Shown here piece after piece: positions 52,444-60,999 of a DNA stretch of 64,000 nucleotides; within the stretch, counting starts at the first letter, position 1, and each line of letters starts with the position of its first letter. Source of the stretch: Clostridiales bacterium (GTDB lineage Bacteria; Bacillota; Clostridia; Christensenellales; Aristaeellaceae); the NCBI GenBank assembly GCA_015056205.1, contig SVGS01000001.1:244365-308364 (forward strand), given 5' to 3'. A program made the position numbers and the translations under genes. The notes beneath the pieces were generated by a model that had not been told where the DNA came from, searched no databases, and saw nothing but the letters and a program-made list of their open reading frames with translations.

Positions 52444-53613
52444 ATGAAAAGAATATGTATGCTTTTAATGATCCTGTCCCTGCTGATCGTCTCCGTCGCC
52501 GGCGCTTACGCCGATACTTCTGATCAAAAAGATGAGAATGTTTCCGCTGAAATCCGTACGGAGGACAGAAACGACGATCCGGAAAAAGACAGTCATGATG
52601 ATGAGAATCATGATGACAAAGACGACGAAGACGACGATGATGACGATGACGACGATGATGACGATGACAAAGACGGAAAATGGGTAAAAAACAGCGCCCT
52701 GGATTATCATGGCGAACTGTCTGCATATCAGCCCCGCCGGGATAACACCTTCGGTCTGAAAAGATGGGGCAGAATCATCGTCGAAAGTGAGCCTTTCGAT
52801 GAGGAAGCCGGTCCGGCCAGGAAGAAAAAAAGCGCTTCCGGTGAAATTGTCCCGGATTATGAGGCGACTTACGAGGGTGGACAGCTTCGCGAACTGGAAG
52901 TGGAAATCGAGCTGGAAGATGACGTTGAATACGAAGTCGTCTTTGACAGCGAGAAAAAAATCATCCGCGCGGAATATGAAACCGATGACCGTCAAATCTA
53001 CTTTAACGGCAAAGCCTGGTACGATGAAGACGGAAAAGAAGTAGACGGGCCGGATCTGGAGTTTATGAGAAAATACTACGACTCCTTCCATAGTGCCGGA
53101 ACCTGGTATGGGAATAATACCATGAGCTTGATCGGTCTCTCCCTTCGGGATCTCTTCCCGAAGCTGACGGACCGGTGGTACCAGGTAGTTCCGGTGGATC
53201 TGACCAAAGATGGCGTCTACCGTTTTCCCACCGCTGTCAGCAATATGTATTACCTCGGTTCCTGTATCGTAACCGTCAAGGACGGAACGGTGACAACGGA
53301 CTATACCCTTCCCTACGGATTTGCTTATCCTCAGTCGGACTGCCTCATGTGGTTTACGGATTTTGATGAGATCACCTCAGAGTTCCTGAATGCTCCGGTC
53401 GGTTCTTACCACTTCGGAGAGCCCGTCTCTGTGAAGAATGATCTGAAAGGAAAGAAAATCGCGCTGCTGTTTATCTGCAATCACGTGACCTACCGTGTGC
53501 CGATCAATAACAACGGTGTGATGCCGATCCGCTATTATCGGAATAACAGCGAAACGAAACAGCTGCTGGCCGAGTTTGAAGACCTGGTAAAGCAGATGAA
53601 CTCCCAGGAATAA
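52444..53613 (+). CDS. Secreted protein with a poly-aspartate tract
   Basis: 389 residues from ATG 52444, after GGAAGGGAG. A signal peptide (ICMLLMILSLLIVSVAGAYA) leads to an acidic region of about 30 residues with 13 aspartates in a row. The rest (about 80-389) is a mixed alpha/beta region with FGLKRWGRIIVESEPFD, ELEVEIELEDDVEYEVVFDS, and a late WFTDFDEITSEF, without cysteines in pairs or an anchor. I recognise no family. The acid tract suggests calcium or cation binding or a flexible spacer. The protein is transcribed alone, with promoter and terminator. Confidence 0.7.
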   Translation: MKRICMLLMILSLLIVSVAGAYADTSDQKDENVSAEIRTEDRNDDPEKDSHDDENHDDKDDEDDDDDDDDDDDDDKDGKWVKNSALDYHGELSAYQPRRDNTFGLKRWGRIIVESEPFDEEAGPARKKKSASGEIVPDYEATYEGGQLRELEVEIELEDDVEYEVVFDSEKKIIRAEYETDDRQIYFNGKAWYDEDGKEVDGPDLEFMRKYYDSFHSAGTWYGNNTMSLIGLSLRDLFPKLTDRWYQVVPVDLTKDGVYRFPTAVSNMYYLGSCIVTVKDGTVTTDYTLPYGFAYPQSDCLMWFTDFDEITSEFLNAPVGSYHFGEPVSVKNDLKGKKIALLFICNHVTYRVPINNNGVMPIRYYRNNSETKQLLAEFEDLVKQMNSQE

Positions 53614-53631
53614 AACTCCGGAATCATGAAT

Positions 53632-53666
53632 AAAACGCTCAGACCGAATGTCGTTCTGAGCGTTTT
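53632..53666. terminator. Terminator between Asp-rich gene and cysK
   Basis: A 12-bp perfect stem AAAACGCTCAGA/TCTGAGCGTTTT with an 11-base loop, followed by GTTTT. It can act from both sides of this convergent pair. Confidence 0.85.
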
Positions 53667-53726
53667 GTTTTCCCTTCCTTACAGCTTCATTGGTTCGATG
53701 AACGCGCTCCGGTGAAGCCGTTTGCC

Positions 53727-54659
53727 TTACTCGGTGAAAAGAGCGGTGGAATAATACCGGTCTCCGCTGTCCGGCAGCAGAGCAACAATGACCTTCCCCT
53801 TGTTTTCCTCCCTTTTCGCCAGCGTAATCGCGCAGAAGAGGGCGGCACCGGAAGAAATACCAACAGATATCCCTTCCTTCCGGGCCAGCAGTTTCGCGGT
53901 TTCGAAGGCGTCCTGACTGGATGCTGTGAAAACTTCGTCATAGATCCCGGTATTCAGCACTTCAGGAACAAATCCGGCCCCGATTCCCTGAATCTTATGA
54001 GCACCGCTTTTTCCGGCTGAGAGCACGGGAGAATCTTCCGGTTCAAGAGCTATTATCCGAATGGATGGATTCCTCTCTTTCAGATATTCGCCGATGCCTG
54101 TGACCGTTCCGCCGGTTCCGACACCCGCGATAAAAATATCGATCTTCCCGTCCGTATCCTTCCAGATTTCGGGACCGGTGGTCGCCTTATGCATGGCAGG
54201 ATTGGCCGGATTGGTGAATTGGCCCGGGATAAAGCTGTTCGGAATTTCTGCAGCCAGTTCCTCTGCTTTGGCAATGGCCCCTTTCATTCCCTTTGTGCCA
54301 TCCGTCAGAACCAGTTCCGCGCCATAGGCTTTCAGGATATTTCTTCTTTCAATACTCATGGTTTCAGGCATGGTCAGAATAATCCGGTATCCCTTGGCGG
54401 CGCAAATGGAAGCCAGGCCGATGCCGGTATTGCCGGAGGTGGGTTCAATAATCACAGAGCCTTCTTTCAGCAGGCCTTTCTCTTCAGCGTCTTCAATCAT
54501 GGCTTTGGCAATCCGGTCCTTTACGCTTCCGGCCGGATTCAGATACTCAAGCTTCACCAGCACGGTCGCCTGCAGGCTCAGCTCCTTTTCGATATTGATG
54601 ACCTCAACCAGGGGCGTATTTCCGATCAGTCCCAGGGTGCCTTTATAGATTCTGGCCAT
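53727..54659 (-). CDS. cysK: Cysteine synthase (O-acetylserine sulfhydrylase)
   Basis: 310 residues from the ATG that follows TTGGAGG; the ORF-track start lies ten codons further upstream. A PLP enzyme that makes cysteine from O-acetylserine and sulfide. The PLP lysine is K47 in [19 protein letters not shown] binds the substrate, [16 protein letters not shown] the PLP phosphate, and [12 protein letters not shown] is the C-terminal signature. Single-gene unit with a strong promoter. No T-box or S-box leader is visible in the 50 bases before it. Confidence 0.95.
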   Translation of the reverse strand: MARIYKGTLGLIGNTPLVEVINIEKELSLQATVLVKLEYLNPAGSVKDRIAKAMIEDAEEKGLLKEGSVIIEPTSGNTGIGLASICAAKGYRIILTMPETMSIERRNILKAYGAELVLTDGTKGMKGAIAKAEELAAEIPNSFIPGQFTNPANPAMHKATTGPEIWKDTDGKIDIFIAGVGTGGTVTGIGEYLKERNPSIRIIALEPEDSPVLSAGKSGAHKIQGIGAGFVPEVLNTGIYDEVFTASSQDAFETAKLLARKEGISVGISSGAALFCAITLAKREENKGKVIVALLPDSGDRYYSTALFTE

Positions 54660-54709
54660 ATCGTACATCCTCCAATCTCTTCGTTTCATGGTTTACTCAC
54701 CGTCAATGT

Positions 54710-54738
54710 ATTATAACTTTAATTGCCTATTATGTCCA
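54710..54738 (-). promoter_or_regulatory. Promoter of cysK
   Basis: Minus strand: TGGACA, 17-base spacer, TATAAT. Confidence 0.8.
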
Positions 54739-54756
54739 TAGGTTTTTGTATTGTCG

Positions 54757-54785
54757 TTGTTTTTTGGATGCCGTTCTGCTATACT
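54757..54785 (+). promoter_or_regulatory. Candidate promoter for the GH67 gene
   Basis: TTGTTT, 17-base spacer, TATACT, 54 bases before the ATG. Divergent from the cysK promoter. Confidence 0.5.
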
Positions 54786-54838
54786 CTGCCTGTTGATGAT
54801 TGAATATTCCCTGTGTAACGCGGAAAGGATCGTATGGC

Positions 54839-56665
54839 ATGAATGCATGGCTGAATCGTTTTCCCCTGTCCCGCCCAGCTGAACCTTCCTCCCCCTCGGA
54901 AACAGCCGCTCTGGAGTTGACCTGCGCCTGTCCGGATCTGAAGGTGTCCCTGAGTCTTCAGAAAGAGATGGGGGATCGTTTTGCGATCTCCGGAGATCCG
55001 TCCGGTTATTATCTGTCCGGAGGGGAATCCGGGCTTCTTTACGGCGCATGGCATCTGATTTTTTCCCACGCCGCGAATGACCTTTTTTCCGGTTCGATGG
55101 AATCCGCGCCGCGTTATGCGCTTCGGATGATCAACTGCTGGGATAACCCGGATGGCTCCATCGAACGCGGTTATTCCGGTCAGTCTCTGTTCTTCCGGAA
55201 CGGCAAACTGTCCTATGATCCATCCCGTATTCAGACTGTCGCACGTCTCATGGCTTCTGTCGGCCTGAATACACTCTGTATCAATAACGTGAACGTCCGC
55301 TTCCCTGCTCAGAAACTGCTGGAGGAGGATCTGCCGGATCTGGCCCGTCTGGCCGCTCTGTTCCGTCCCTACGGTGTCCGTCTGATGGTTTCTGTCGATT
55401 TCTCTCAGCCAATACGCAGCGGGGTGTCGACCGCGGATCCCCTGGATGCGCAGGTTCAGTCCTGGTGGGCCGAAACAGCGCGCAGGGTCTGGACAGCTGT
55501 CCCGGATCTGGCCGGATTCCTCGTAAAGGCGGACAGCGAAGGGCAGCCCGGCCCCTTCACCTACGGCCGGAATCATGCGGATGGCGCCAATATGCTGGCG
55601 AATGCTGTCCGGCCTTACGGGGGTGTAATCGTCTGGCGATGCTTCGTGTACAACTGTAAACAGGACTGGAGGGATACTGCTACAGACCGTCCGAAAGCTC
55701 CCTGGAATCTGTATGCTCCTCTTGACGGACATTTTGCGGAGAACGTGATTCTGCAGATTAAAAACGGGCCCTTTGATTTTCAGGTACGGGAACCCCTTTC
55801 TCCCCTGCTGCTAGGAATGCCGAAAACCAAAAAAGCACTGGAGCTGCAGCTGGCTCAGGAGTATACGGGGCATCAGATCGATCTTTTTACCATGGTTCCG
55901 ATGTGGAAGGAAATCTTTGCGGATATGCCGGAGGATCGGATCACCGCCATTGCCGCTGTTTCCAACTGGGGAGACGACGAGAACTACACCGGTCACCCGC
56001 TGGCGGCAGTCAACCTGTTCACCTACGGCCTTCTGGCCTGGAATCCTGATCTGGATCCCCGGCAGGCGGTTTCGCGCTGGATCGCGCTGACTTATCCGGA
56101 TTTCACTGCCAGACAGCATACGGCACTGACAGATCTGCTTCTGTCCACCCGCAGGACTTATGAAAAGTACACAGCTCCGCTGGGAATCGGCTGGATGGTT
56201 ACACCTCATACCCATTACGGTCCCAACCCCTCCGGATACGAGTATGATCTCTGGGGAACCTATCATAAAGCCAATCATGAAGCCATCGGGATTGACCGGA
56301 CGGAAAACGGAACAGATTATCTTTCCCAGTATCCGGCGGATTTTGCGCAGAAATATGCTTCACCGGAGCAGTGCCCGGATCTTTATCTGCTGTTTTTCCA
56401 TCGTCTTCCGTATACCTGGCGCATGAGGGACGGCCGCACTCTGATCCAGCGGATCTATGACGATCACTTTGAAGGGCTGTCGGAAAGCCGGGTGATGCGG
56501 GATACGCTCCTTTCTCTCCCCTTTCCGGAAGAAGACCGCCGGGTGATTATCCGCAGAATGGATATGCAGCTTGCGAACGCACGGGAATGGTGCGATGTCA
56601 TCAACACCTTCTTCTATCGTTTGTCCGGAATACCGGATGAACATGGCCGGAAAATTTACGACTGA
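54839..56665 (+). CDS. aguA: Alpha-glucuronidase, glycoside hydrolase family 67
   Basis: 608 residues from ATG 54839. Removes 4-O-methyl-glucuronic acid from the end of xylo-oligosaccharides. RMINCWDNPDGSIERGYSG is the family signature; the acid is the glutamate in KADSEGQPGP, with the paired bases likely the aspartate of KNGPFDFQ and the glutamate of LAQEYTG. FNWGDDE-like SNWGDDENYTGHP and the GH67 C-terminal domain follow. No signal peptide, so it acts inside the cell, as in Geobacillus. It is shorter than the roughly 680-residue Geobacillus enzyme, mainly at the N terminus. The cluster lacks xylanase and uronate-isomerase genes. Confidence 0.95.
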   Translation: MNAWLNRFPLSRPAEPSSPSETAALELTCACPDLKVSLSLQKEMGDRFAISGDPSGYYLSGGESGLLYGAWHLIFSHAANDLFSGSMESAPRYALRMINCWDNPDGSIERGYSGQSLFFRNGKLSYDPSRIQTVARLMASVGLNTLCINNVNVRFPAQKLLEEDLPDLARLAALFRPYGVRLMVSVDFSQPIRSGVSTADPLDAQVQSWWAETARRVWTAVPDLAGFLVKADSEGQPGPFTYGRNHADGANMLANAVRPYGGVIVWRCFVYNCKQDWRDTATDRPKAPWNLYAPLDGHFAENVILQIKNGPFDFQVREPLSPLLLGMPKTKKALELQLAQEYTGHQIDLFTMVPMWKEIFADMPEDRITAIAAVSNWGDDENYTGHPLAAVNLFTYGLLAWNPDLDPRQAVSRWIALTYPDFTARQHTALTDLLLSTRRTYEKYTAPLGIGWMVTPHTHYGPNPSGYEYDLWGTYHKANHEAIGIDRTENGTDYLSQYPADFAQKYASPEQCPDLYLLFFHRLPYTWRMRDGRTLIQRIYDDHFEGLSESRVMRDTLLSLPFPEEDRRVIIRRMDMQLANAREWCDVINTFFYRLSGIPDEHGRKIYD

Positions 56666-56769
56666 TCCGGTTCTGTCGCCAGGCTGACACTGTGTCAAAC
56701 TGAAACGGATGCTTCGCACAGATAGATCGTTCTCCTTCAGTAACCGGCTGGTTTCCAGAAGGGTGGAGT

Positions 56770-57693
56770 TTATTTTTCCTCCGCTCTGCGAGGCGTGTTT
56801 GCGATCAGGCTCTGAACCTCTTCCATTTTCGGCGGATTCAGCGGCAGAGGGAATCGGGAGATGGAAATCGCGGAACACGCGCTGGCAAATCGCACCAGCT
56901 CCTCATCCGGCATCCCGTGAAGCAGGCCATATACGCAGCCGGCCTTAAAGGTATCGCCAGCCCCCAGTGTGCTTCTGACCGTAACGGAGAACGGTTTCAT
57001 CCGGTGAATCGCCTCCCCTTTCCGGGCATACAGCATATCTCTGCCGCCCTGAGTCAGGATGGTCAGTCCGTCCGTTTCCCGCTGCATCAGCTCCAGGATT
57101 TCTTCAGGCTCCATACCCGCATAATGCTCCGCTGTACATTCTTTTGATACCACATTGACGGCAGCCTGCCGGTGCAGCACTGAACCGTGCGGGCTGTCAA
57201 TCGTTACAAAAGGAACCTGATGCTTCCTGCAGAGTTGCGCAGCCCGCAGAGATTCTGCGCCGAAATAAGGATCCACTGCCGCCGCTTTGCAGCCGGCAAT
57301 ATCTTCCTCCCTGGGAATACTCCACCATCTTTTCCCGCTCGCAAACAGCGTCTGGAATCTTCCCATCGGAGAGCGCACCAGACCCGCGATCACCACGTAG
57401 TCCATTACGCCGGTATCCTCCGTAAAGCACAGGGAAGATAAATCCACCGTTTTGTCTTCATAAAAGTCCTTCAGCATAGGCGCAACCGACCTTCCGATCC
57501 AGGTACCGTCCATCAGAACCGATACGCCGAGGGAGGCCAGAACGGTTGCGGCCGTTCCGGTTTCGCCGCCGGGAAGAAAATACTGTTCCGCGATCTCCGA
57601 GTACTCGTCCGGCTGAAGAAAGCCGTTTTTCAACAGAAATGAATGAGTTCCCAGCACCTGTCCGAAAAGGTATACGTCATGCTGCGGTCTCAT
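56770..57693 (-). CDS. PfkB-family carbohydrate kinase
   Basis: 307 residues. The N-terminal strand HDVYLFGQVLG and PGGETGTAATVLASLG hold the sugar-binding site, and STLGAGDTFKAGCVYGLLHG is the PfkB signature with the catalytic aspartate. FVTIDSPHG and VVSKECTAEHY lie between. The family includes ribokinase and 2-keto-3-deoxygluconate kinase; the latter would link to glucuronic acid released by the adjacent GH67 enzyme, but this is a guess from position. The transposon lies upstream, beyond its promoter. Confidence 0.85.
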   Translation of the reverse strand: MRPQHDVYLFGQVLGTHSFLLKNGFLQPDEYSEIAEQYFLPGGETGTAATVLASLGVSVLMDGTWIGRSVAPMLKDFYEDKTVDLSSLCFTEDTGVMDYVVIAGLVRSPMGRFQTLFASGKRWWSIPREEDIAGCKAAAVDPYFGAESLRAAQLCRKHQVPFVTIDSPHGSVLHRQAAVNVVSKECTAEHYAGMEPEEILELMQRETDGLTILTQGGRDMLYARKGEAIHRMKPFSVTVRSTLGAGDTFKAGCVYGLLHGMPDEELVRFASACSAISISRFPLPLNPPKMEEVQSLIANTPRRAEEK

Positions 57694-57758
57694 GTCTTTC
57701 CTCCGTTCTTTTCAGTTTCACGGTATTCAGGAAAATATCTGTGAGCATATGTCGAATT

Positions 57759-57787
57759 ATTATAGTGAACGTAAGGTCACTTGTCAA
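57759..57787 (-). promoter_or_regulatory. Consensus promoter for the PfkB kinase with an internal palindrome
   Basis: Minus strand: TTGACA, 17-base spacer, TATAAT, both perfect. The spacer is GTGACCTTACGTTCAC, an imperfect palindrome (12 of 16 positions symmetric), which is where a repressor would sit. The region from 57694 to 58030 holds no gene: this promoter, a second palindrome at 57807, and the AT-rich transposon end. Confidence 0.8.
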
Positions 57788-57806
57788 CATGCGGTGTTCC
57801 GCTTGT

Positions 57807-57822
57807 ATCACGTTCCTGTGAT
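57807..57822. promoter_or_regulatory. Second palindrome upstream of the kinase promoter
   Basis: ATCAC, 6 bases, GTGAT: perfect 5-bp arms, 20 bases upstream of the -35. It could be a further regulator site. It is the last chromosomal feature before the AT-rich transposon end. Confidence 0.5.
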
Positions 57823-57847
57823 TTCGGTGAAGAAGATCAAAATAGTT

Positions 57848-57950
57848 TGAGAAGAATGACAATATAAACTTAGAAATTACAATTTAGCTTAGAAACAACG
57901 TACAAACAGAGAGAATAACAATAAAGATATACAATTAAAAGACATAATAG
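57848..57950 (+). repeat. Candidate TnsB-binding repeats at the transposon end
   Basis: Two adjacent imperfect direct repeats, GACAATATAAACTTAGAAAT (57858) and TACAATTTAGCTTAGAAACA (57878), are spaced 20 bases apart. Related ACAATAAAG and ACAATTAAAAG copies follow at about 57919 and 57931. Tn7 sites read GACAATAAAGTCTTAAAC and are repeated at about 22-bp spacing, in the same inward direction. The match is in pattern, not a database result. Confidence 0.6.
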
Positions 57951-57962
57951 ATTTAGAATATA

Positions 57963-57991
57963 TTGCAATCCTAACACAAAAGATTTATAAT
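57963..57991 (+). promoter_or_regulatory. Promoter of the tnsABC-tniQ operon
   Basis: TTGCAA, 17-base spacer, TATAAT, within the AT-rich end and about 40 bases before tnsA. In Tn7 TnsB binding at the end represses its own operon; the proximity of the repeats would allow the same here. Confidence 0.65.
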
Positions 57992-58030
57992 TTCTCATGA
58001 AACAATATCTTTGCAGGAAGGTGGAGGATC

Positions 58031-58855
58031 ATGGGAAAGCCAAGAAGCGCCTGGAATTGGAACACCTGCCACAGACGGATCAAAGAAGGACGCGGCCAGG
58101 GCACAATGGCAGAGTATCTGCCATGGCTGACTATTCATGACCTTGCGTCGCTGGGAGTTTCCTCAAGAATTCGGGGCTTTACAACTGGACGGCTTCATCA
58201 TCTTCTCTCCGGTTTTGAGACGGCTTTTTTCTACATTCTGGATGCGTCAGATAAAGTACTGGATATCCGGGAACAGTTTCCGCTGTTGCCCATGGAAGCG
58301 ACATTGCGAATTGCTGACGAACTGGGGATCCGGCATCCGAGGGACCCGGTCAGCAGATATCCGTATGTGTTTACCAGCGACTTTGTTATCACGACGACAG
58401 AAGGGCTTGTTGTACGGAGTGTGAAACCATCTTCGGAACTGGACAAGCAGCGGGTGGTGGACAAACTGGCGGTGGAACGCCGGTACTGGGAAGAAAAAGG
58501 GATTGAATGGCGGCTTGCAACAGAAAAAGAGATCGACTTTCAGAAAGCCAGGAATCTGGAATGGATATATCGTTCCTGGGATTATCCGGAAAGGCTGCCT
58601 TGCGGTCTTACAGCGGAATGTGTCACATCGTACTTCCTGAATCTGTACAAGAACAGCCATTGGAATGTAGAAGATATCGCTGCTGAGACAGAAAAGCAAT
58701 TTCATCTGCAGCCCGGGTTTGGCATATCAACATATCAGTATCTGCTCCTTCATAAACGAATAACCATCGATCTGAGCCGGCCAATGGATCTTACATCGAC
58801 TAGGTTCGAAGCAAAGGAAGGAGGCAGGTTCACATGGATCGAAACTACTGCGTAA
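58031..58855 (+). CDS. tnsA: TnsA-family transposase endonuclease
   Basis: 274 residues, as in Tn7 (273). It cuts the 5' strand at the element ends so that transposition is cut-and-paste. The restriction-enzyme-like active site appears intact: E63 (GFETAFFYI), D117 (FTSDFVI) and K132 (VRSVKPSS); Tn7 has E63, D114 and K132. The N terminus RIKEGRGQGTMAEYLPWL is the family opening, and the C-terminal winged region ends LTSTRFEAKEGG. GGAAGGTGGAGG precedes the ATG. It overlaps tnsB by 22 bases. Confidence 0.93.
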   Translation: MGKPRSAWNWNTCHRRIKEGRGQGTMAEYLPWLTIHDLASLGVSSRIRGFTTGRLHHLLSGFETAFFYILDASDKVLDIREQFPLLPMEATLRIADELGIRHPRDPVSRYPYVFTSDFVITTTEGLVVRSVKPSSELDKQRVVDKLAVERRYWEEKGIEWRLATEKEIDFQKARNLEWIYRSWDYPERLPCGLTAECVTSYFLNLYKNSHWNVEDIAAETEKQFHLQPGFGISTYQYLLLHKRITIDLSRPMDLTSTRFEAKEGGRFTWIETTA

Positions 58856-60999
58856 ATCAAGTGTATCGGGATATCCGGAGCGACCGGCAATTCCGACTGC
58901 TGTGGGTAGATCCTTCCACGGCCGGCTCATATATCTACTGGCTGGATGGGAAACCATCTGTGCCGAAAATGCTGGGTTTGCAGGAACTGGAACTCGGAGT
59001 ACAGCAGGGATGGATTGCTGAGGATCAGGATCCATTTGTGCTTCATGGCAATGCCAGCGAAAAGGACAAACAGTTCCGGGATGTCATTTGGAATAAAATG
59101 CGGGATGCCCTGCAGGATGAACCGGGTATCTACGACCGAAATATCCGGGCGGATCATCTGCGGCGCATCGAACAGGAAAGTGGCGAAAGAGTCTCCAATC
59201 TGTATCGTCATCTGAGCAGATATTGGGAGCGCGGAAAAACACCGGACGCTTTCCTGCCGGGATATAAAGCCAGCGGTGGCAGAGGAAAAGTGCGCGTTGG
59301 AAGGGCAAACCCAAAGAGCGAAACATCTTCCGACTTCGGGAAGACACTGACGCCTGTGGATCTCGTCAATTTTGAGGCAGCCATCCGGAAGTATTACCTG
59401 ACGCGCAAACTGGCAGATCTGACATCTGTTTACAATAAAATGCTGGAGGACAGTTATTCTGTTCAGGAAAAAGCAGAAGACGGAACGGAGAAGCTGAAAC
59501 TGTTGCCCAGGGGCGAACTGCCTTCCCTTCGGCAGTTTAGATACTGGTATTCCAAACGGCAGGATATCCATGAGGAAGTCAGCAAGCGCCAGGGTGAAAC
59601 CGGCTTTGCGCTGACAGCTCGGGCAGTGACTGGAAAAAATGAATTCGGAATGTTGGGACCCGGATCCCAATATCAGGTGGATGCGACCGTGGCAGATGTT
59701 TACCTGGTATCACAGTTTGACAGATCAGATATCATTGGCCGACCGGTCATGTATTTTGTCATGGATGCGGTCAGCCACATTGTAACCGGGATGTATATCG
59801 GTCTGGAAGGCCCTTCCTGGACTGGCATGAGCATGGCACTGTACAACGCCACAACAGATAAGGTGGATTATTGCCATCAGTTTGGGATCGAGATCACGGA
59901 AGAACAGTGGCCTTGTCATCATGTTCCGGCAGTATTGCTGGGAGACCGCGGCGAACTGGAAAGTCATAAGGCAGATAATCTGGTCACCATGCTGGGAATC
60001 CGGGTGGATAACGCGCCGCCGTATCGCGGGGACCTGAAGCCCATCATTGAAAGCCATTTCAAAACGATCAACACGCAGGTGAAACCACTTCTTCCAGGAT
60101 GGGTCATGCCGGATAACCGTCGGCGCGGCGGAGAAGACTACAGGCTGGATGCAAAACTGGATATCCGGGAATTCACTCAGATTGTCATTAACTGTGTGCT
60201 TCATTACAACAACAAGCACTACCTGACCGGATATGAAAAAAGCGAACAGATGCTGAAATCCGGCGTAGAGGCGATTCCGGTCAAGCTATGGGACTGGGGA
60301 ATCCGCAATTGTTCCGGAGCACTGAAAACATTCCCTAAAGAGACGATTCGCCTGGCGCTCATGCCCAAGGATTCCGGAAGCGTTACGGAAAAGGGAATCT
60401 ATTTCAAAAAACTGTATTACTCCTGTCCGCAGGCGCGGGAAGCACAGTGGTTTGAGAACGCCCGGAAGAACGGCCGCTATTCTGTGGATATCTCCTACGA
60501 TCCGCGGGATATGAATACGATCTATGTGTGGGATAAAAACGGCGGCGATCCATACGAGTGTACTCTGCTGGATTGGGAACAGCGGTTTGCGGAGAAGAGC
60601 CTGGAGGAAGTGGAGTACGAGCAGAAGAAGCGGGATCTGCAGATCAGAAACAACGAGAGGGAGGAAAAAGAATCCCTCATCAATCTGAACCGAATCATTG
60701 ACACCATCGTCAAAAAAGCAGAGGAAATGGCGCCATCCACTGCCGGAAAATCCAAATCGGAACGGTTGGCAGATATTCGGGGAAACAGGAAGGAAGAAAA
60801 GGAAGCGATACGGAAGGAAGAAGCCTTCACTTCATCGAAACCAACAAAGACGGCTGAAGCGGAGCAAACAGCGCTCTCGGAGACCGACCCGTTCAGAATG
60901 ACCGAGGAAGAATGGGAAACGCTTTCGCCTGTTGAGAGAATGATTTACGAAGATGTGAAGAGGAGGCAGCAGGATGGCGGCATGGACAGTGAAAGCTGA
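58834..60999 (+). CDS. tnsB: TnsB-family DDE transposase
   Basis: 721 residues. The rve core carries all three catalytic acids: D283 (QYQVDATVAD), D371 (LLGDRGELES) and E406 (LKPIIESHFKTI); each is exactly ten residues beyond the Tn7 TnsB acids D273, D361 and E396. The N-terminal 270 residues hold DNA-binding helical domains. The C-terminal Mu-type barrel is followed by a long charged tail (about 590-721, RKEEKEAIRKEE) that should bind TnsC. AAGGAGG precedes the ATG. Overlaps tnsC by 26 bases. Confidence 0.95.
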   Translation: MDRNYCVNQVYRDIRSDRQFRLLWVDPSTAGSYIYWLDGKPSVPKMLGLQELELGVQQGWIAEDQDPFVLHGNASEKDKQFRDVIWNKMRDALQDEPGIYDRNIRADHLRRIEQESGERVSNLYRHLSRYWERGKTPDAFLPGYKASGGRGKVRVGRANPKSETSSDFGKTLTPVDLVNFEAAIRKYYLTRKLADLTSVYNKMLEDSYSVQEKAEDGTEKLKLLPRGELPSLRQFRYWYSKRQDIHEEVSKRQGETGFALTARAVTGKNEFGMLGPGSQYQVDATVADVYLVSQFDRSDIIGRPVMYFVMDAVSHIVTGMYIGLEGPSWTGMSMALYNATTDKVDYCHQFGIEITEEQWPCHHVPAVLLGDRGELESHKADNLVTMLGIRVDNAPPYRGDLKPIIESHFKTINTQVKPLLPGWVMPDNRRRGGEDYRLDAKLDIREFTQIVINCVLHYNNKHYLTGYEKSEQMLKSGVEAIPVKLWDWGIRNCSGALKTFPKETIRLALMPKDSGSVTEKGIYFKKLYYSCPQAREAQWFENARKNGRYSVDISYDPRDMNTIYVWDKNGGDPYECTLLDWEQRFAEKSLEEVEYEQKKRDLQIRNNEREEKESLINLNRIIDTIVKKAEEMAPSTAGKSKSERLADIRGNRKEEKEAIRKEEAFTSSKPTKTAEAEQTALSETDPFRMTEEEWETLSPVERMIYEDVKRRQQDGGMDSES

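Noticed and set aside
54660-54709. T-box or S-box riboswitch for cysK
   Set aside because: The leader after the promoter is only about 50 bases, too short for either, and no terminator/antiterminator pair is visible.
56666-56769. A terminator between the convergent GH67 and PfkB genes
   Set aside because: Only a short TGACAC/GTGTCA-type palindrome is present, without a U-run; not enough to call.
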